The notes below the pieces were generated by a model, which saw nothing but the letters and a program-made list of their open reading frames with translations, was not told where the DNA came from and did not search any database. Positions 44,976 through 52,801 of a stretch of DNA of 64,000 nt are shown here, one piece after another (the first letter of the stretch is position 1; every line of letters begins with the position of its first letter). Position numbers and translations under genes: made by a program. Source of the DNA: ZC4RG36 sp964652205. Lineage in GTDB: Bacteria; Chloroflexota; Anaerolineae; Aggregatilineales; Phototrophicaceae. The DNA lies in contig CAZZAO010000008.1 in the NCBI GenBank assembly GCA_964652205.1, forward strand, positions 6,434-70,433. Direction: 5' to 3'.

Positions 44976-45878
44976 CTAATTTGCGTCCCACTGGCCGATG
45001 ACTTCGACTTCGCGTTCGAGGATGATGCCAGTCTGCTCCTCAACGGCGGCGCGGACGTGCTGAATCAGCGCGTAGTAGTCGCTGGCGGTCGCCGTGCCGG
45101 TGTTAATGAAGAAGTTGGCGTGAACCGGCGAGACCATCGCCCCGCCGAGGCGGAAGCCCTTGAGTCCGGCGGCCTCGATCAGCCGACCAGCATAGTCTCC
45201 GGGCGGATTCTTGAAGATGCTGCCGAGGCTGGCCCCCGGCGGCTGAGTCCGTTTACGATGCTCGACCAGCTCGTCCATGTAGGCGTTAATGGCGGCAGGA
45301 TCAACGCCGGGTGTCAGCGCGAGCGCAGCCGAGAGGACGAGGAAGCGCCGTCCTGACGCCTTGAGGCTCGACATACGATAGTCATAAGCGAGGTCAGCGC
45401 TGCTCAGGGTCAGCAGCCCCGCCTCAGAATCGAGTACCGACGCTTCGGCGACACAGCCCGCCATATCGCCGCCGTGCGCTCCGGCATTGTTGACGACCGC
45501 GCCGCCAATCGTCCCCGGCACGCTGACCGCCCACTCGAAGCCGCTGAATCCCCGCGCGGCACATTTCCGCGCCAGCGCTGTCAGCGCCATCCCCGACTGC
45601 GCGACGACCCAACCTTCGTCGTAAAACTCGACCTGCGCCGCCCGGTTGACGATCACCAGCCCGCGCACCCCATGATCGGAAATCAGCACGTTCGCGCCGC
45701 CGCCGATGATCCGCACCCAGATGCCGTCTGCCCACGCCGCCTGCGCCACGGCGGTTAGCTCGTCGAGACTGCGGGCGATCATCAGCAAGTCGGCTGGCCC
45801 GCCGAGCCGCGCAGCGGTGTACTTCGCTAAAGGCTCATCACTCAAGAGACGGTCGGCAAAACGGTCGAGTTCATTCAT
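44976..45878 (-). CDS. murB: UDP-N-acetylenolpyruvoylglucosamine reductase
   Basis: ATG 45878 (MNELDRFADRL) gives 300 residues, normal for type II MurB. The FAD-binding motif 'RIIGGGANVLISDHGVRGLVI', the 'WAVSVPGTIGGAVVNNAGAHGGDM' loop and the 'GASLGSIFKNP' catalytic Ser segment are present. It reduces the enolpyruvyl group using NADPH to make UDP-MurNAc. A longer frame upstream to 45935 only reads through a repeat and is rejected. Confidence 0.95.
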   Translation of the reverse strand: MNELDRFADRLLSDEPLAKYTAARLGGPADLLMIARSLDELTAVAQAAWADGIWVRIIGGGANVLISDHGVRGLVIVNRAAQVEFYDEGWVVAQSGMALTALARKCAARGFSGFEWAVSVPGTIGGAVVNNAGAHGGDMAGCVAEASVLDSEAGLLTLSSADLAYDYRMSSLKASGRRFLVLSAALALTPGVDPAAINAYMDELVEHRKRTQPPGASLGSIFKNPPGDYAGRLIEAAGLKGFRLGGAMVSPVHANFFINTGTATASDYYALIQHVRAAVEEQTGIILEREVEVIGQWDAN

Positions 45879-45902
45879 CGAAAATCCGACCTCACCCCCT
45901 GG

Positions 45903-45926
45903 CCCCTCTCCGCAAGCAGAGAGGGG
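45903..45926. repeat. CCCCTCTC hairpin element upstream of murB
   Basis: CCCCTCTC (45903-45910) pairs with GAGAGGGG (45919-45926). It belongs to a C-rich family whose other members lie at about 46020-46098 and 53836-53876, inverted relative to the first of these. Confidence 0.75.
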
Positions 45927-46019
45927 GGAATCCAATACGCGCGATCATCGAACTCAATATCCTGGCTGGACTTCAATTCAGGAAATCTACAAAGGCGAAT
46001 GAGCGTTGCAAATTCCAGC

Positions 46020-46098
46020 CCCTCTCTGCCTGCGGAGAAGGCGAAAGCGGGTCGGCATCTTTTGGCCGACCGTAGCCGAAGCGAGACCGCGAAGAGGG
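46020..46098. repeat. Composite inverted repeat between murC and murB
   Basis: An outer CCCCTCT/AGAGGGG pair (46020-46026 and 46092-46098) encloses a GGTCGGC/GCCGACC hairpin (46050-46056 and 46065-46071). It lies directly after the murC stop. Confidence 0.7.
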
Positions 46099-46109
46099 GT
46101 GAGGTCGTA

Positions 46110-47477
46110 TCATTCCTGTAAACTCCTGCGCCGCAGAAATTCCTGCCCGATCCACGGGGCGTCCCCGGCGCTCATGATGACGACGACGGCGGGCGCGGCG
46201 ACTTCGGCGGTCAGCAGGTCGGCGGCGTCAGCCAGCGACGGCGTCAGCCGCGCGTCGGGATGCTGAAAGGCCGTGACGACTGCCGCGCCCGTGACGCCGG
46301 GGAGCGGCTTTTCCCGCGCGGCGTAAATCTCGGTGACGAGGACGTGATCGGCGTCGGCAAAAGCGGTCGCGTAATCGGCCAGCAGCGCCTGAGTCCGCGT
46401 GTAAGTATGCGGCTGCCAGACCGCCCAGATCGACCGGTCAGGATAACGCTGGCGCGCGGCCTGAAGCGTGGCGCGAATGGCCGTCGGATGATGGGCATAG
46501 TCGTCGATGATCGCCACGCCGCCGACCTCGCCGCGCAGATCGAAGCGCCGCCCCGCCCCGCTGTAGCGCGACAGCGCCTGCGCCGCGCCCTCGAACGGGA
46601 CACCCTGCGAATCAGCGGCGGCAAAGGCTGCCAGCGCGTTGGCGACGTTGTGCAGGCCGGGGATTTGCAGACGCGCCCGCCCCAGCAGCGAGCCGCCGCG
46701 CAGCACGTCGAAGACAGTTTCGCCGCCTTCAATCGTGATGGCCTGCGCGCGCCATTCGGCGTCGGCGTTGACGCCATAGATCAGGGCGGGAAGCTGACGC
46801 TCGCGCCGCGCGTCGGAGAGGACACGCGCCCCCGCGTCGTCGGCGCAGGCGATCAGCAGGCCGCCTTCCGGCAGCAGCGCGACAAATTTAGCGAACGAGT
46901 CGGTCAGGTCGGCGGGCGTCGGGAAGAAATCAGGGTGATCCCACTCGACGCTGGTGACGACGGCGACGGTCGGACGCAGGCCGAGAAACATGTTGTCGTA
47001 CTCGTCGGCCTCGACGACAAAGACCCTGCCCGCTCCGGCAGCGGCATTCGTCCCGGTCGAGCGCAGCGTCCCGCCGATGATGTAGCCGGGACTGCGCCCC
47101 GTCTCGATCAGGAGATGCGCGATCATCGAGGTCGTGGTGGTTTTGCCGTGCGTCCCGGCGACGGCGATCACCGTCTGCCCGGCCATGACGCTGGCGATCA
47201 TGTCGGAGCGCCTACGCACGGGAATGCCGCGCGCCTGCGCCGCCGCAACTTCGGGATTGTCCGCCGCGACCGCCGACGAGATCACGACCACGTCCGCGCC
47301 CTCGACATGGGCGGCGTCGTGGCCGATACGGACAGCAGCGCCGTCACGAGCCAGCGCATCGGCCAGCGGCCCGCTCGACCGGTCAGAGCCGGAAATCGTA
47401 TGCCCCTGCTCCATCAGGACGCGGGCGATGGCTGAAAGTCCTGTGCCGCCGATGCCGACGAAATGGTAATGAGTCAT
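46110..47477 (-). CDS. murC: UDP-N-acetylmuramate-L-alanine ligase
   Basis: ATG 47477 (MTHYHFVGIGGTGLSA) gives 455 residues. The Rossmann start, the Mur ligase P-loop 'AVAGTHGKTTTTSMIAH', the 'VVEADEYD' and 'VEWDHPDFF' metal sites and 'IDDYAHHPTAI' are all present. It adds the first amino acid of the stem peptide, L-Ala, using ATP. The frame extends upstream through repeats, but family length fixes the start. Confidence 0.97.
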   Translation of the reverse strand: MTHYHFVGIGGTGLSAIARVLMEQGHTISGSDRSSGPLADALARDGAAVRIGHDAAHVEGADVVVISSAVAADNPEVAAAQARGIPVRRRSDMIASVMAGQTVIAVAGTHGKTTTTSMIAHLLIETGRSPGYIIGGTLRSTGTNAAAGAGRVFVVEADEYDNMFLGLRPTVAVVTSVEWDHPDFFPTPADLTDSFAKFVALLPEGGLLIACADDAGARVLSDARRERQLPALIYGVNADAEWRAQAITIEGGETVFDVLRGGSLLGRARLQIPGLHNVANALAAFAAADSQGVPFEGAAQALSRYSGAGRRFDLRGEVGGVAIIDDYAHHPTAIRATLQAARQRYPDRSIWAVWQPHTYTRTQALLADYATAFADADHVLVTEIYAAREKPLPGVTGAAVVTAFQHPDARLTPSLADAADLLTAEVAAPAVVVIMSAGDAPWIGQEFLRRRSLQE

Positions 47478-47485
47478 AGCGATGA

Positions 47486-47545
47486 GAACCGAGAGCCGAG
47501 AGCCGAGAGAAAAGAAGGACTGAGGGCCGAGGACTGAGGACTGAG
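47486..47545. repeat. Heptamer arrays upstream of murC
   Basis: Three heptamers of the AGAGCCG type (47486-47506) are followed by four of the GGACTGA type (47517-47545). A 37-bp stretch (47510-47546) recurs perfectly, inverted, at 52740-52776. Confidence 0.9.
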
Positions 47546-47593
47546 TAAAGAAATGCATGACCGCTTCGATTGATATTCGCGCTCGTGCCACCG

Positions 47594-47913
47594 GTGGCTG
47601 AAAGTCCACTGGCTACCAAAGCTCAAGTCCCCGAACAGTCTTTGCCTTATCATTCCGGCCATGCTGCCGGAGGCTAAAGCCCTCCGGCTACCAAAGCTCA
47701 GGTTCCCGAACAGTCTTTGTCTTATTATTCCGGCCATGCTGCCGGAGGCTAAAGCCCTCCGGCTACCAAAGCTCAAGTCCCCGAACAGTCTTTGCCTTAT
47801 CATTCCGGTCATGCTGCCGGAGGCTAAAGCCCTCCGGCTACCAAAGCTCAAGTCCCCGAACAGTCTTTGCCTTATTATCCCGGCCATGCTGCCGGAGGCT
47901 AAAGCCCTCCGGC
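47594..47913. repeat. 75-bp tandem palindromic repeat, four full copies plus one partial
   Basis: Hairpins GCCGGAGG-CTAAAGC-CCTCCGGC begin at 47666, 47741, 47816 and 47891, exactly 75 bp apart. They are separated by a conserved spacer ('CTACCAAAGCTC...'). An earlier diverged unit at about 47594 has a different stem but the same spacer. Open frames across it are only translations of the repeat. Confidence 0.92.
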
Positions 47914-48162
47914 AAGTCAACTGAAGCTGGCTGAAGCCAGCTAAAACCGCAGGAACAGCAGCCAGTTTTAGCTGGCAAAGACCATAAGAGGAATCAAGAA
48001 CCAGACTACGATTAATACGCCCTGTATACCAGCCGTCTTCAGCCGGTTTGGGTTCTGGTAGTCCCATTCGGTCGCAAGCTCCCTCATCCCCTTCGGGGAG
48101 GCCTCGCAACCAGCAGGCGCTCAGCCGCTGGCGGCAGGAGCCAGACTCGTTCAGGCCCCGGC

Positions 48163-48182
48163 GGGCATGATGCATCATGCCC
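48163..48182. repeat. 20-bp perfect palindrome
   Basis: GGGCATGATG (48163-48172) is followed immediately by its own reverse complement, with no loop. Confidence 0.9.
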
Positions 48183-48224
48183 CTACGAACGCCGCGCGAT
48201 TCCGTGCCGCGCCTGGCCTTACAC

Positions 48225-48252
48225 TCAGCACTCATTGCTCAGCACTCAGCAC
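48225..48252. repeat. Heptamer array TCAGCAC
   Basis: Four heptamers: TCAGCAC, TCATTGC, TCAGCAC, TCAGCAC. On the minus strand they read GTGCTGA, the same unit as at 51161-51188. Confidence 0.88.
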
Positions 48253-48255
48253 TTT

Positions 48256-48801
48256 CTAGATCATGATGAGGACGATCAGAAAGAGGACGATGACGGCGAT
48301 GGCGAGCAGATCACCGTTGCCGCCGACTCCCCCGCCGAGAATCACCAGCGGCAGCAGCCCGCGCGCCTGATCGCTCAGCGAGCCGGGCGCAGGCGCGATG
48401 ATCGACGGCGCGAGCGGATACTCGTTGATGTCGAGGAAGTACCAGAGCGATCCCCAGATCAGGTAGCCATTGAGGAAGCCGACCAGCCCACCGAGCAGGC
48501 TTTCCTGCACGCTGTCGCGGCCCTGCTGCGCCCGCCGCGCCTCACCGCCGCCGATGAAGCCGCGCGTCTGGTAGGCAAAGTAAACGATGGCGATGAAGAT
48601 GCCGCCCTGCACGAAAAAGGTCTGGTCGCGCGGGACGTTCGCCAGCAGCGTCCCGCGCAGCAGCGTGTCGAACTGAAACAGGGCGAACAGGCCGAGGATG
48701 ATTCCGGCAGTCGAGATCAGCTCTTTCGTCCAGCCGCGCAGAAAGCCAATAATGGCGAAGAAAATCGCCATGATCCACAACATCGTTGACATCTGAATCA
48801 T
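48256..48801 (-). CDS. CvpA-family membrane protein
   Basis: The 181-residue product has four to five hydrophobic helices and opens 'MLWIMAIFFAIIGFLRGWTKELI', the CvpA signature in which a short helix is followed by an F-x-G-x-x-R/K-G pattern. CvpA proteins are linked to envelope homeostasis and, in E. coli, colicin V production. The ATG overlaps the murG stop as ATGA, so translation is coupled. A CvpA-like gene between murG and murC is not standard. Confidence 0.75.
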   Translation of the reverse strand: MIQMSTMLWIMAIFFAIIGFLRGWTKELISTAGIILGLFALFQFDTLLRGTLLANVPRDQTFFVQGGIFIAIVYFAYQTRGFIGGGEARRAQQGRDSVQESLLGGLVGFLNGYLIWGSLWYFLDINEYPLAPSIIAPAPGSLSDQARGLLPLVILGGGVGGNGDLLAIAVIVLFLIVLIMI

Positions 48802-49907
48802 CGGGCGTCTCCGGCAGCAAGCGCCTCAAGCTGATCGGCAATGCGCCCCGCCGCGTCAGGCTGCGACAGCGACGAAGCGGCGGCACGGATGGCCGCGAGT
48901 CGGGGCGGGTCGGCCAGCAGGCCACGAACAGTCGTCAGCAAATCGCGCTCCATGTCGGCATCATTCATCACCAGCGCCGCGCCGCGCTCGGCCAGATAGT
49001 CGGCGTTGACCTTCTGATAGCGCCACGCATAAGGATAAGGAACCAGAATCGACGGCAGGCCGAAGTACGGAAATTCGCCGAGCGTGCTGGCACCTGAGCG
49101 GCTGACGGCAAGATCCGCCGCCGCCATCGCCAGCCCCATCTCTCTGTGCAGATACGGATAGGCGTGATAGTCGGTCGCATCGGGCAGTGAGCCGCGGAAC
49201 GTCCTGACTTCATCCCAGTCGAGCGTGCCGCTGATGTGGATGATCTGAACGCCATCAGCCAGCAGCGCCGGAGCCATTGCCATCAGCGCGTGGTTGATCG
49301 TCCGCGCGCCGCGACTGCCACCAAAGACCAGCAGCACATTGCGCGCCGGGTCGATCCTGAAGAAGCTCTGCGCGGCCTCGCGCGTCGCCTCAAGCATCGC
49401 GCAGCGCAGCGGATAGCCGGTGACGACCATCTGATCGGCGCGGAAATAGGGGCGCGATTGCTCGGCGGTGACGGCGACGCGGCTGGCGAAGCGCCGCAGC
49501 ACCTGAATCGTCAGCCCCGGCTCGATGTCCGGCAGGTAGATCAGCGACGGCACGCCGCGCAATTTCGCCGCCAGCGCGACCGGCAGGCCGACCCACCCGC
49601 CGGTCAGCAGCAGCACGTCCGGCTGGCGGCGCGAAATGAGCACCAGCGCCTGCGCCGTCCCGGCAGCAAGCTGCGCCAGACTGACCAGACGCTGACCGAA
49701 GCCGACACCGTGAAGCGGGCCAGCGCGGACTTCATCGTAGCTGGTGAAGCGCACGCCGCCTTCAGCAATCAGGGGGCGCTCGAAGCCATCGACGCTGCCG
49801 ACAAACGCCAGCTCAGTCGCGGGGTTGTGTTGTCTGAGCGCCTCGGCTGCCGCGAGGGCGGGGTAGACGTGGCCCCCCGTTCCCCCGGCTGCGATCATAA
49901 CTCGCAC
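48798..49907 (-). CDS. murG: Lipid II synthase, GlcNAc transferase
   Basis: GTG 49907 (GGAG upstream) begins 'MRVMIAAGGTGGHVYPALA', the GT28 glycine-rich loop; total 369 residues. The second domain has 'VLLVFGGSRGARTINHAL' and the donor site 'AVSRSGASTLGEFPYFGLPSILVPYP'. It transfers GlcNAc to lipid I at the inner membrane face. It overlaps the end of ftsW by 95 bp (86 if the ATG at 49898 is used). Confidence 0.97.
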   Translation of the reverse strand: MRVMIAAGGTGGHVYPALAAAEALRQHNPATELAFVGSVDGFERPLIAEGGVRFTSYDEVRAGPLHGVGFGQRLVSLAQLAAGTAQALVLISRRQPDVLLLTGGWVGLPVALAAKLRGVPSLIYLPDIEPGLTIQVLRRFASRVAVTAEQSRPYFRADQMVVTGYPLRCAMLEATREAAQSFFRIDPARNVLLVFGGSRGARTINHALMAMAPALLADGVQIIHISGTLDWDEVRTFRGSLPDATDYHAYPYLHREMGLAMAAADLAVSRSGASTLGEFPYFGLPSILVPYPYAWRYQKVNADYLAERGAALVMNDADMERDLLTTVRGLLADPPRLAAIRAAASSLSQPDAAGRIADQLEALAAGDAR

Positions 49908-51144
49908 CCTGATTTCTCCGTTCCGGTGTCCCCAGACGCGACGAGGCGCGGGAAATGCTCAAGAGCAGGCCCATGCCAGCCATAATGACGATCAGCGACG
50001 AGCCGCCAAAACTAATCAGCGGCAGCGGCGCGCCCGTGGCCGGGACGACCGCCGTCATCACCGCGATATTGAGCAGCGCTTTCGAGGCGATCCAGATGGT
50101 GATGCCGCAGGCTAAAAGCGCGCCGAATCCATCAGGCGCTCGGCGGGCTATCGCAAAGCCGCGAATGACAACAATCACATACAGCAGGACGACCACCGAC
50201 GCGCCCACGACCCCCAATTCTTCGCCGATCACCGCGAAAATACTGTCGGTATGCGGCGCGGGCAGAAAGCCGAATTTCTGCTTACCCTCGCCCAGACCGA
50301 CGCCCGTCCAGCCGCCGTTGATGAAGGCAATTGCCGCCTGCTGAACGTGGTAGCTGGCGCGAGTCAGGTCGGTTGCGCCGAGATAGCTGTTGACGCGCGA
50401 CTCGGCGTAACCGAGTTTCTGCGACGAGAGCAGGAAATAGGCCGTGATGCCGACGACAACCCCGGCCACGACCAGATGCAGCAGGCGCGCCCCGGCGAGA
50501 AAGTACATGACGCCGGAGACGAAACAGATCATGGCGACGGTGCTGAGGTCGGGCTGAAGCACGACCAGATAGGCCAGCGTGCCGACGAGAAACGTGAACG
50601 GCAGCAGCCCGCGCGTGATGCTGCGGATGTTGGCGCGCTTGGAACTCATCCACGCCGCCATGTAGATGATGATAATCAACTCGGCCATCTCGCCCGGCTG
50701 ATAGGAACCGTTGAAGAAGGCGCGCCGCGCGCCGAAGGTGTTGTCGCCAAACAGCAGCACGCCGATCAGCAGCGCGTAACAGACCAGCAGCAGGATGACG
50801 GAAAAGCGCTTCCAGATCCGGTAATCGATCAGGATCAGGCCGACGATCAGCAGGCCGCCGAAGAACATGTTCTTGACCTGCTGCAGGAAGATCGTCGCTT
50901 CGTTGCCGTAGGTGGTGAAGCTCCAGTCGAACGTCGTGCTGTAAACCATCATCAGGCCGATAGCCAGCAGCAGACCGAGAGTAATGACCAGCGGCGTATC
51001 GAGAGTTGAGAGAAGGCTGCGCCTGCGCTCGACCGGACGCGAGTCAGCCGTCACGCGCGGCGCAGCGACAATCGGACGTGGCGCGGGCCGTCCTGCCATC
51101 TCGGCGTCCGAGTCGGTAAACATCGGTAGCGGTTGGTCAGCCAT
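49813..51144 (-). CDS. ftsW: SEDS-family peptidoglycan polymerase FtsW
   Basis: ATG 51144 has GGGGTG a few bases upstream; 443 residues. About ten transmembrane helices and the SEDS motifs 'GEMAELIIIIYMAAW', 'GLGEGKQKFGFLPAPHTDSIFAVIGEELG' and 'PLISFGGSSLI' are visible. It polymerises glycan strands with FtsI. The last roughly 30 residues are Arg/Gly-rich because they are read from the overlapping murG gene in another frame. Confidence 0.95.
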   Translation of the reverse strand: MADQPLPMFTDSDAEMAGRPAPRPIVAAPRVTADSRPVERRRSLLSTLDTPLVITLGLLLAIGLMMVYSTTFDWSFTTYGNEATIFLQQVKNMFFGGLLIVGLILIDYRIWKRFSVILLLVCYALLIGVLLFGDNTFGARRAFFNGSYQPGEMAELIIIIYMAAWMSSKRANIRSITRGLLPFTFLVGTLAYLVVLQPDLSTVAMICFVSGVMYFLAGARLLHLVVAGVVVGITAYFLLSSQKLGYAESRVNSYLGATDLTRASYHVQQAAIAFINGGWTGVGLGEGKQKFGFLPAPHTDSIFAVIGEELGVVGASVVVLLYVIVVIRGFAIARRAPDGFGALLACGITIWIASKALLNIAVMTAVVPATGAPLPLISFGGSSLIVIMAGMGLLLSISRASSRLGTPERRNQGASYDRSRGNGGPRLPRPRGSRGAQTTQPRD

Positions 51145-51160
51145 AATCACCCCGGTAAAA

Positions 51161-51260
51161 GTGCTGAGTGCTGAGTTATGAGTGCTGAGTCAAATGCAAC
51201 TGAGCCATTGACTAGCGCGGTCCCGGTTTTACTCGGCACTCAGCACTCGTTACTCAGCCC
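51161..51260. repeat. Inverted pair of heptamer arrays between ftsW and murD
   Basis: Four GTGCTGA-type heptamers (51161-51188) face four TCAGCAC-type heptamers (51233-51260) across 44 bp, so the transcript could fold into a long imperfect hairpin. Confidence 0.88.
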
Positions 51261-51272
51261 TATCTCTCCTGA

Positions 51273-52649
51273 TTATAGTCCGCGTACCAGTTGGCGAAAG
51301 TGCTCGCCACGCGCGGCGAAATCGACGTAGGCATCATAGCTCGTGCCGCCGGGCGAAAGCAGGACGACGTCCCCCGGATGCGCCAGCGTCGCCGCCAGCG
51401 CTACTGCCTGCTCGACCGTCTCGACGCGCCGCACCTGATCGCTGTCCGCGCCCAGTTCAGCCGCCGCCCTGACGACCAGCTCGCCCGCCTGTCCGAAGGC
51501 GATGATGGCGCGTGACTTACGCAGCGCCAGCGCGACCATCTCGCGCCAGTCGAGGGCTTTGTCCTTGCCGCCCGCCAGCAGAATCAGCGGCTCGGTGTAG
51601 CTGCGGAGCGCCGCCACGACCCGCTCCGGCGCGGTGGCGATGCTGTCATTGACCCAGGTCACGCCATTCAGCTCGCGCACGGTTTCCAGCCGGTGCGGGA
51701 CGCCGTGAAATTCGGCAATCGCGGCGCGCATCGGCTCGACGTCGAAGCCGAAACTGCCCGCAATGGCGCAGGCCGCCAGCACGTTGAGGACATTGTGCGC
51801 GCCGCGCAGATGAATGTCCTTACGCTCGCAAACCACCTGCGAGGTTCCGTCGGGGCTGGCCGAGCCGCTGACGAGCAGCCGCTGTCCGGCCATGAACGCG
51901 CCGCTCGGAACCATGTCGCTGGCGCTGAACCAGAGCAGGTCGCCGACCGCCGCTTCTTCGAGCGCGCGGCTCCCGGCGTCATCCCAGCCGAGCACGGCGA
52001 TGTCGTCCTCGGTCTGGTGGGTGATGATGTTGGCCTTCGCCCGCATGTAGGCTTCCATCGTCCGGTGGCGGTCGAGGTGATTGGGCGTGACATTGAGCAC
52101 CGCGCCGACGAACGGGCTGACGGTCATCAACTCCAACTGAAAGCTCGACAGCTCCATCACAACGCAGTCGCGCCGCTCGATCTGCGGCAGCACGTCGAGC
52201 AGCACGTCGCCGATATTGCCGCCGACCCAGGCGCGATACTCGGCCTGTCTGGCGATCTCGCCGACCAGCGTGGTCGTGGTCGTCTTGCCCGCGCTGCCGG
52301 TGATACCGATCACCGGCGCGGGGCAGCGCTCCAGAAATAACTGCGCGTCGTTGGCAAGCGGGATGCCGCGCGCGGCGGCTTCCTGCACAAGCGGATGATC
52401 GAGCGGGACGCCGCCAGAGACGCAGAGCAGATCGACGCCGTCGAACAGGCCGGTGACGTCGCCGCCAAGCCGAAAATCGACGCCGGGAAAGTCGCCCGCG
52501 TTGAGGCCAAGCTGATCGGCAGTTTTACCGTCAGCGACGACGACCTGCGCGCCGACCGTCGGCAGCCAGCGGGCCAGCGACCGCCCCTGTCGGGCGAAGC
52601 CGAGGACAGCCACACGCCGCCCATCGAGTGGATCGCGCTCAGTTGCCAT
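51273..52649 (-). CDS. murD: UDP-N-acetylmuramoylalanine-D-glutamate ligase
   Basis: ATG 52649 has GGGAG seven bases upstream; 458 residues. It has the MurD N-terminal domain ('RRVAVLGFARQGRSLARWL'), the P-loop 'GITGSAGKTTTTTLVGEI', 'NVTPNHLDRHRTMEAY' and 'TWVNDSIATAPERVVAAL'. It adds D-Glu to UDP-MurNAc-Ala. Repeat-filled gaps lie on both sides. Confidence 0.97.
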   Translation of the reverse strand: MATERDPLDGRRVAVLGFARQGRSLARWLPTVGAQVVVADGKTADQLGLNAGDFPGVDFRLGGDVTGLFDGVDLLCVSGGVPLDHPLVQEAAARGIPLANDAQLFLERCPAPVIGITGSAGKTTTTTLVGEIARQAEYRAWVGGNIGDVLLDVLPQIERRDCVVMELSSFQLELMTVSPFVGAVLNVTPNHLDRHRTMEAYMRAKANIITHQTEDDIAVLGWDDAGSRALEEAAVGDLLWFSASDMVPSGAFMAGQRLLVSGSASPDGTSQVVCERKDIHLRGAHNVLNVLAACAIAGSFGFDVEPMRAAIAEFHGVPHRLETVRELNGVTWVNDSIATAPERVVAALRSYTEPLILLAGGKDKALDWREMVALALRKSRAIIAFGQAGELVVRAAAELGADSDQVRRVETVEQAVALAATLAHPGDVVLLSPGGTSYDAYVDFAARGEHFRQLVRGL

Positions 52650-52670
52650 CAGAGAACTCCCGCAAGCGCA

Positions 52671-52769
52671 GGACTGAGGACTGAGTGGAAAGCAAAAAAA
52701 CCACCCGACTCATTTCAACGCGCGCCTTTTCCTGTATTGACTCAGTCCTCAGTCCTCGGCCCTCAGTCC
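52671..52769. repeat. Inverted pair of heptamer arrays between murD and mraY
   Basis: GGACTGAGGACTGAGT (52671-52686) is the exact reverse complement of 52740-52755, across 53 bp. The right arm continues to 52769 with four heptamers identical, inverted, to 47517-47545. Confidence 0.9.
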
Positions 52770-52801
52770 TTCTTTTACCCGGCTCTCTCATTCCTCGTCC
52801 C

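Larger units (their letters stand above)
47914..48255. repeat. Mosaic of short palindromes between repeats and cvpA-like gene
   Basis: After the tandem repeat come further stem-loops (AGCTGGCT/AGCCAGCT near 47930, GCCAG/CTGGC near 47965), a 20-bp perfect palindrome, and a heptamer array. No gene is supported. Confidence 0.6.

Noticed and set aside
47661..47924. Plus-strand frame of repeated 'MLPEAKALRLPKL'
   Set aside because: Same 75-bp repeat read in the other direction; no ribosome site.
47474..48235. Minus-strand frame with internally repeated peptide
   Set aside because: It is the translation of the 75-bp tandem repeat; the peptide periodicity equals the DNA period.
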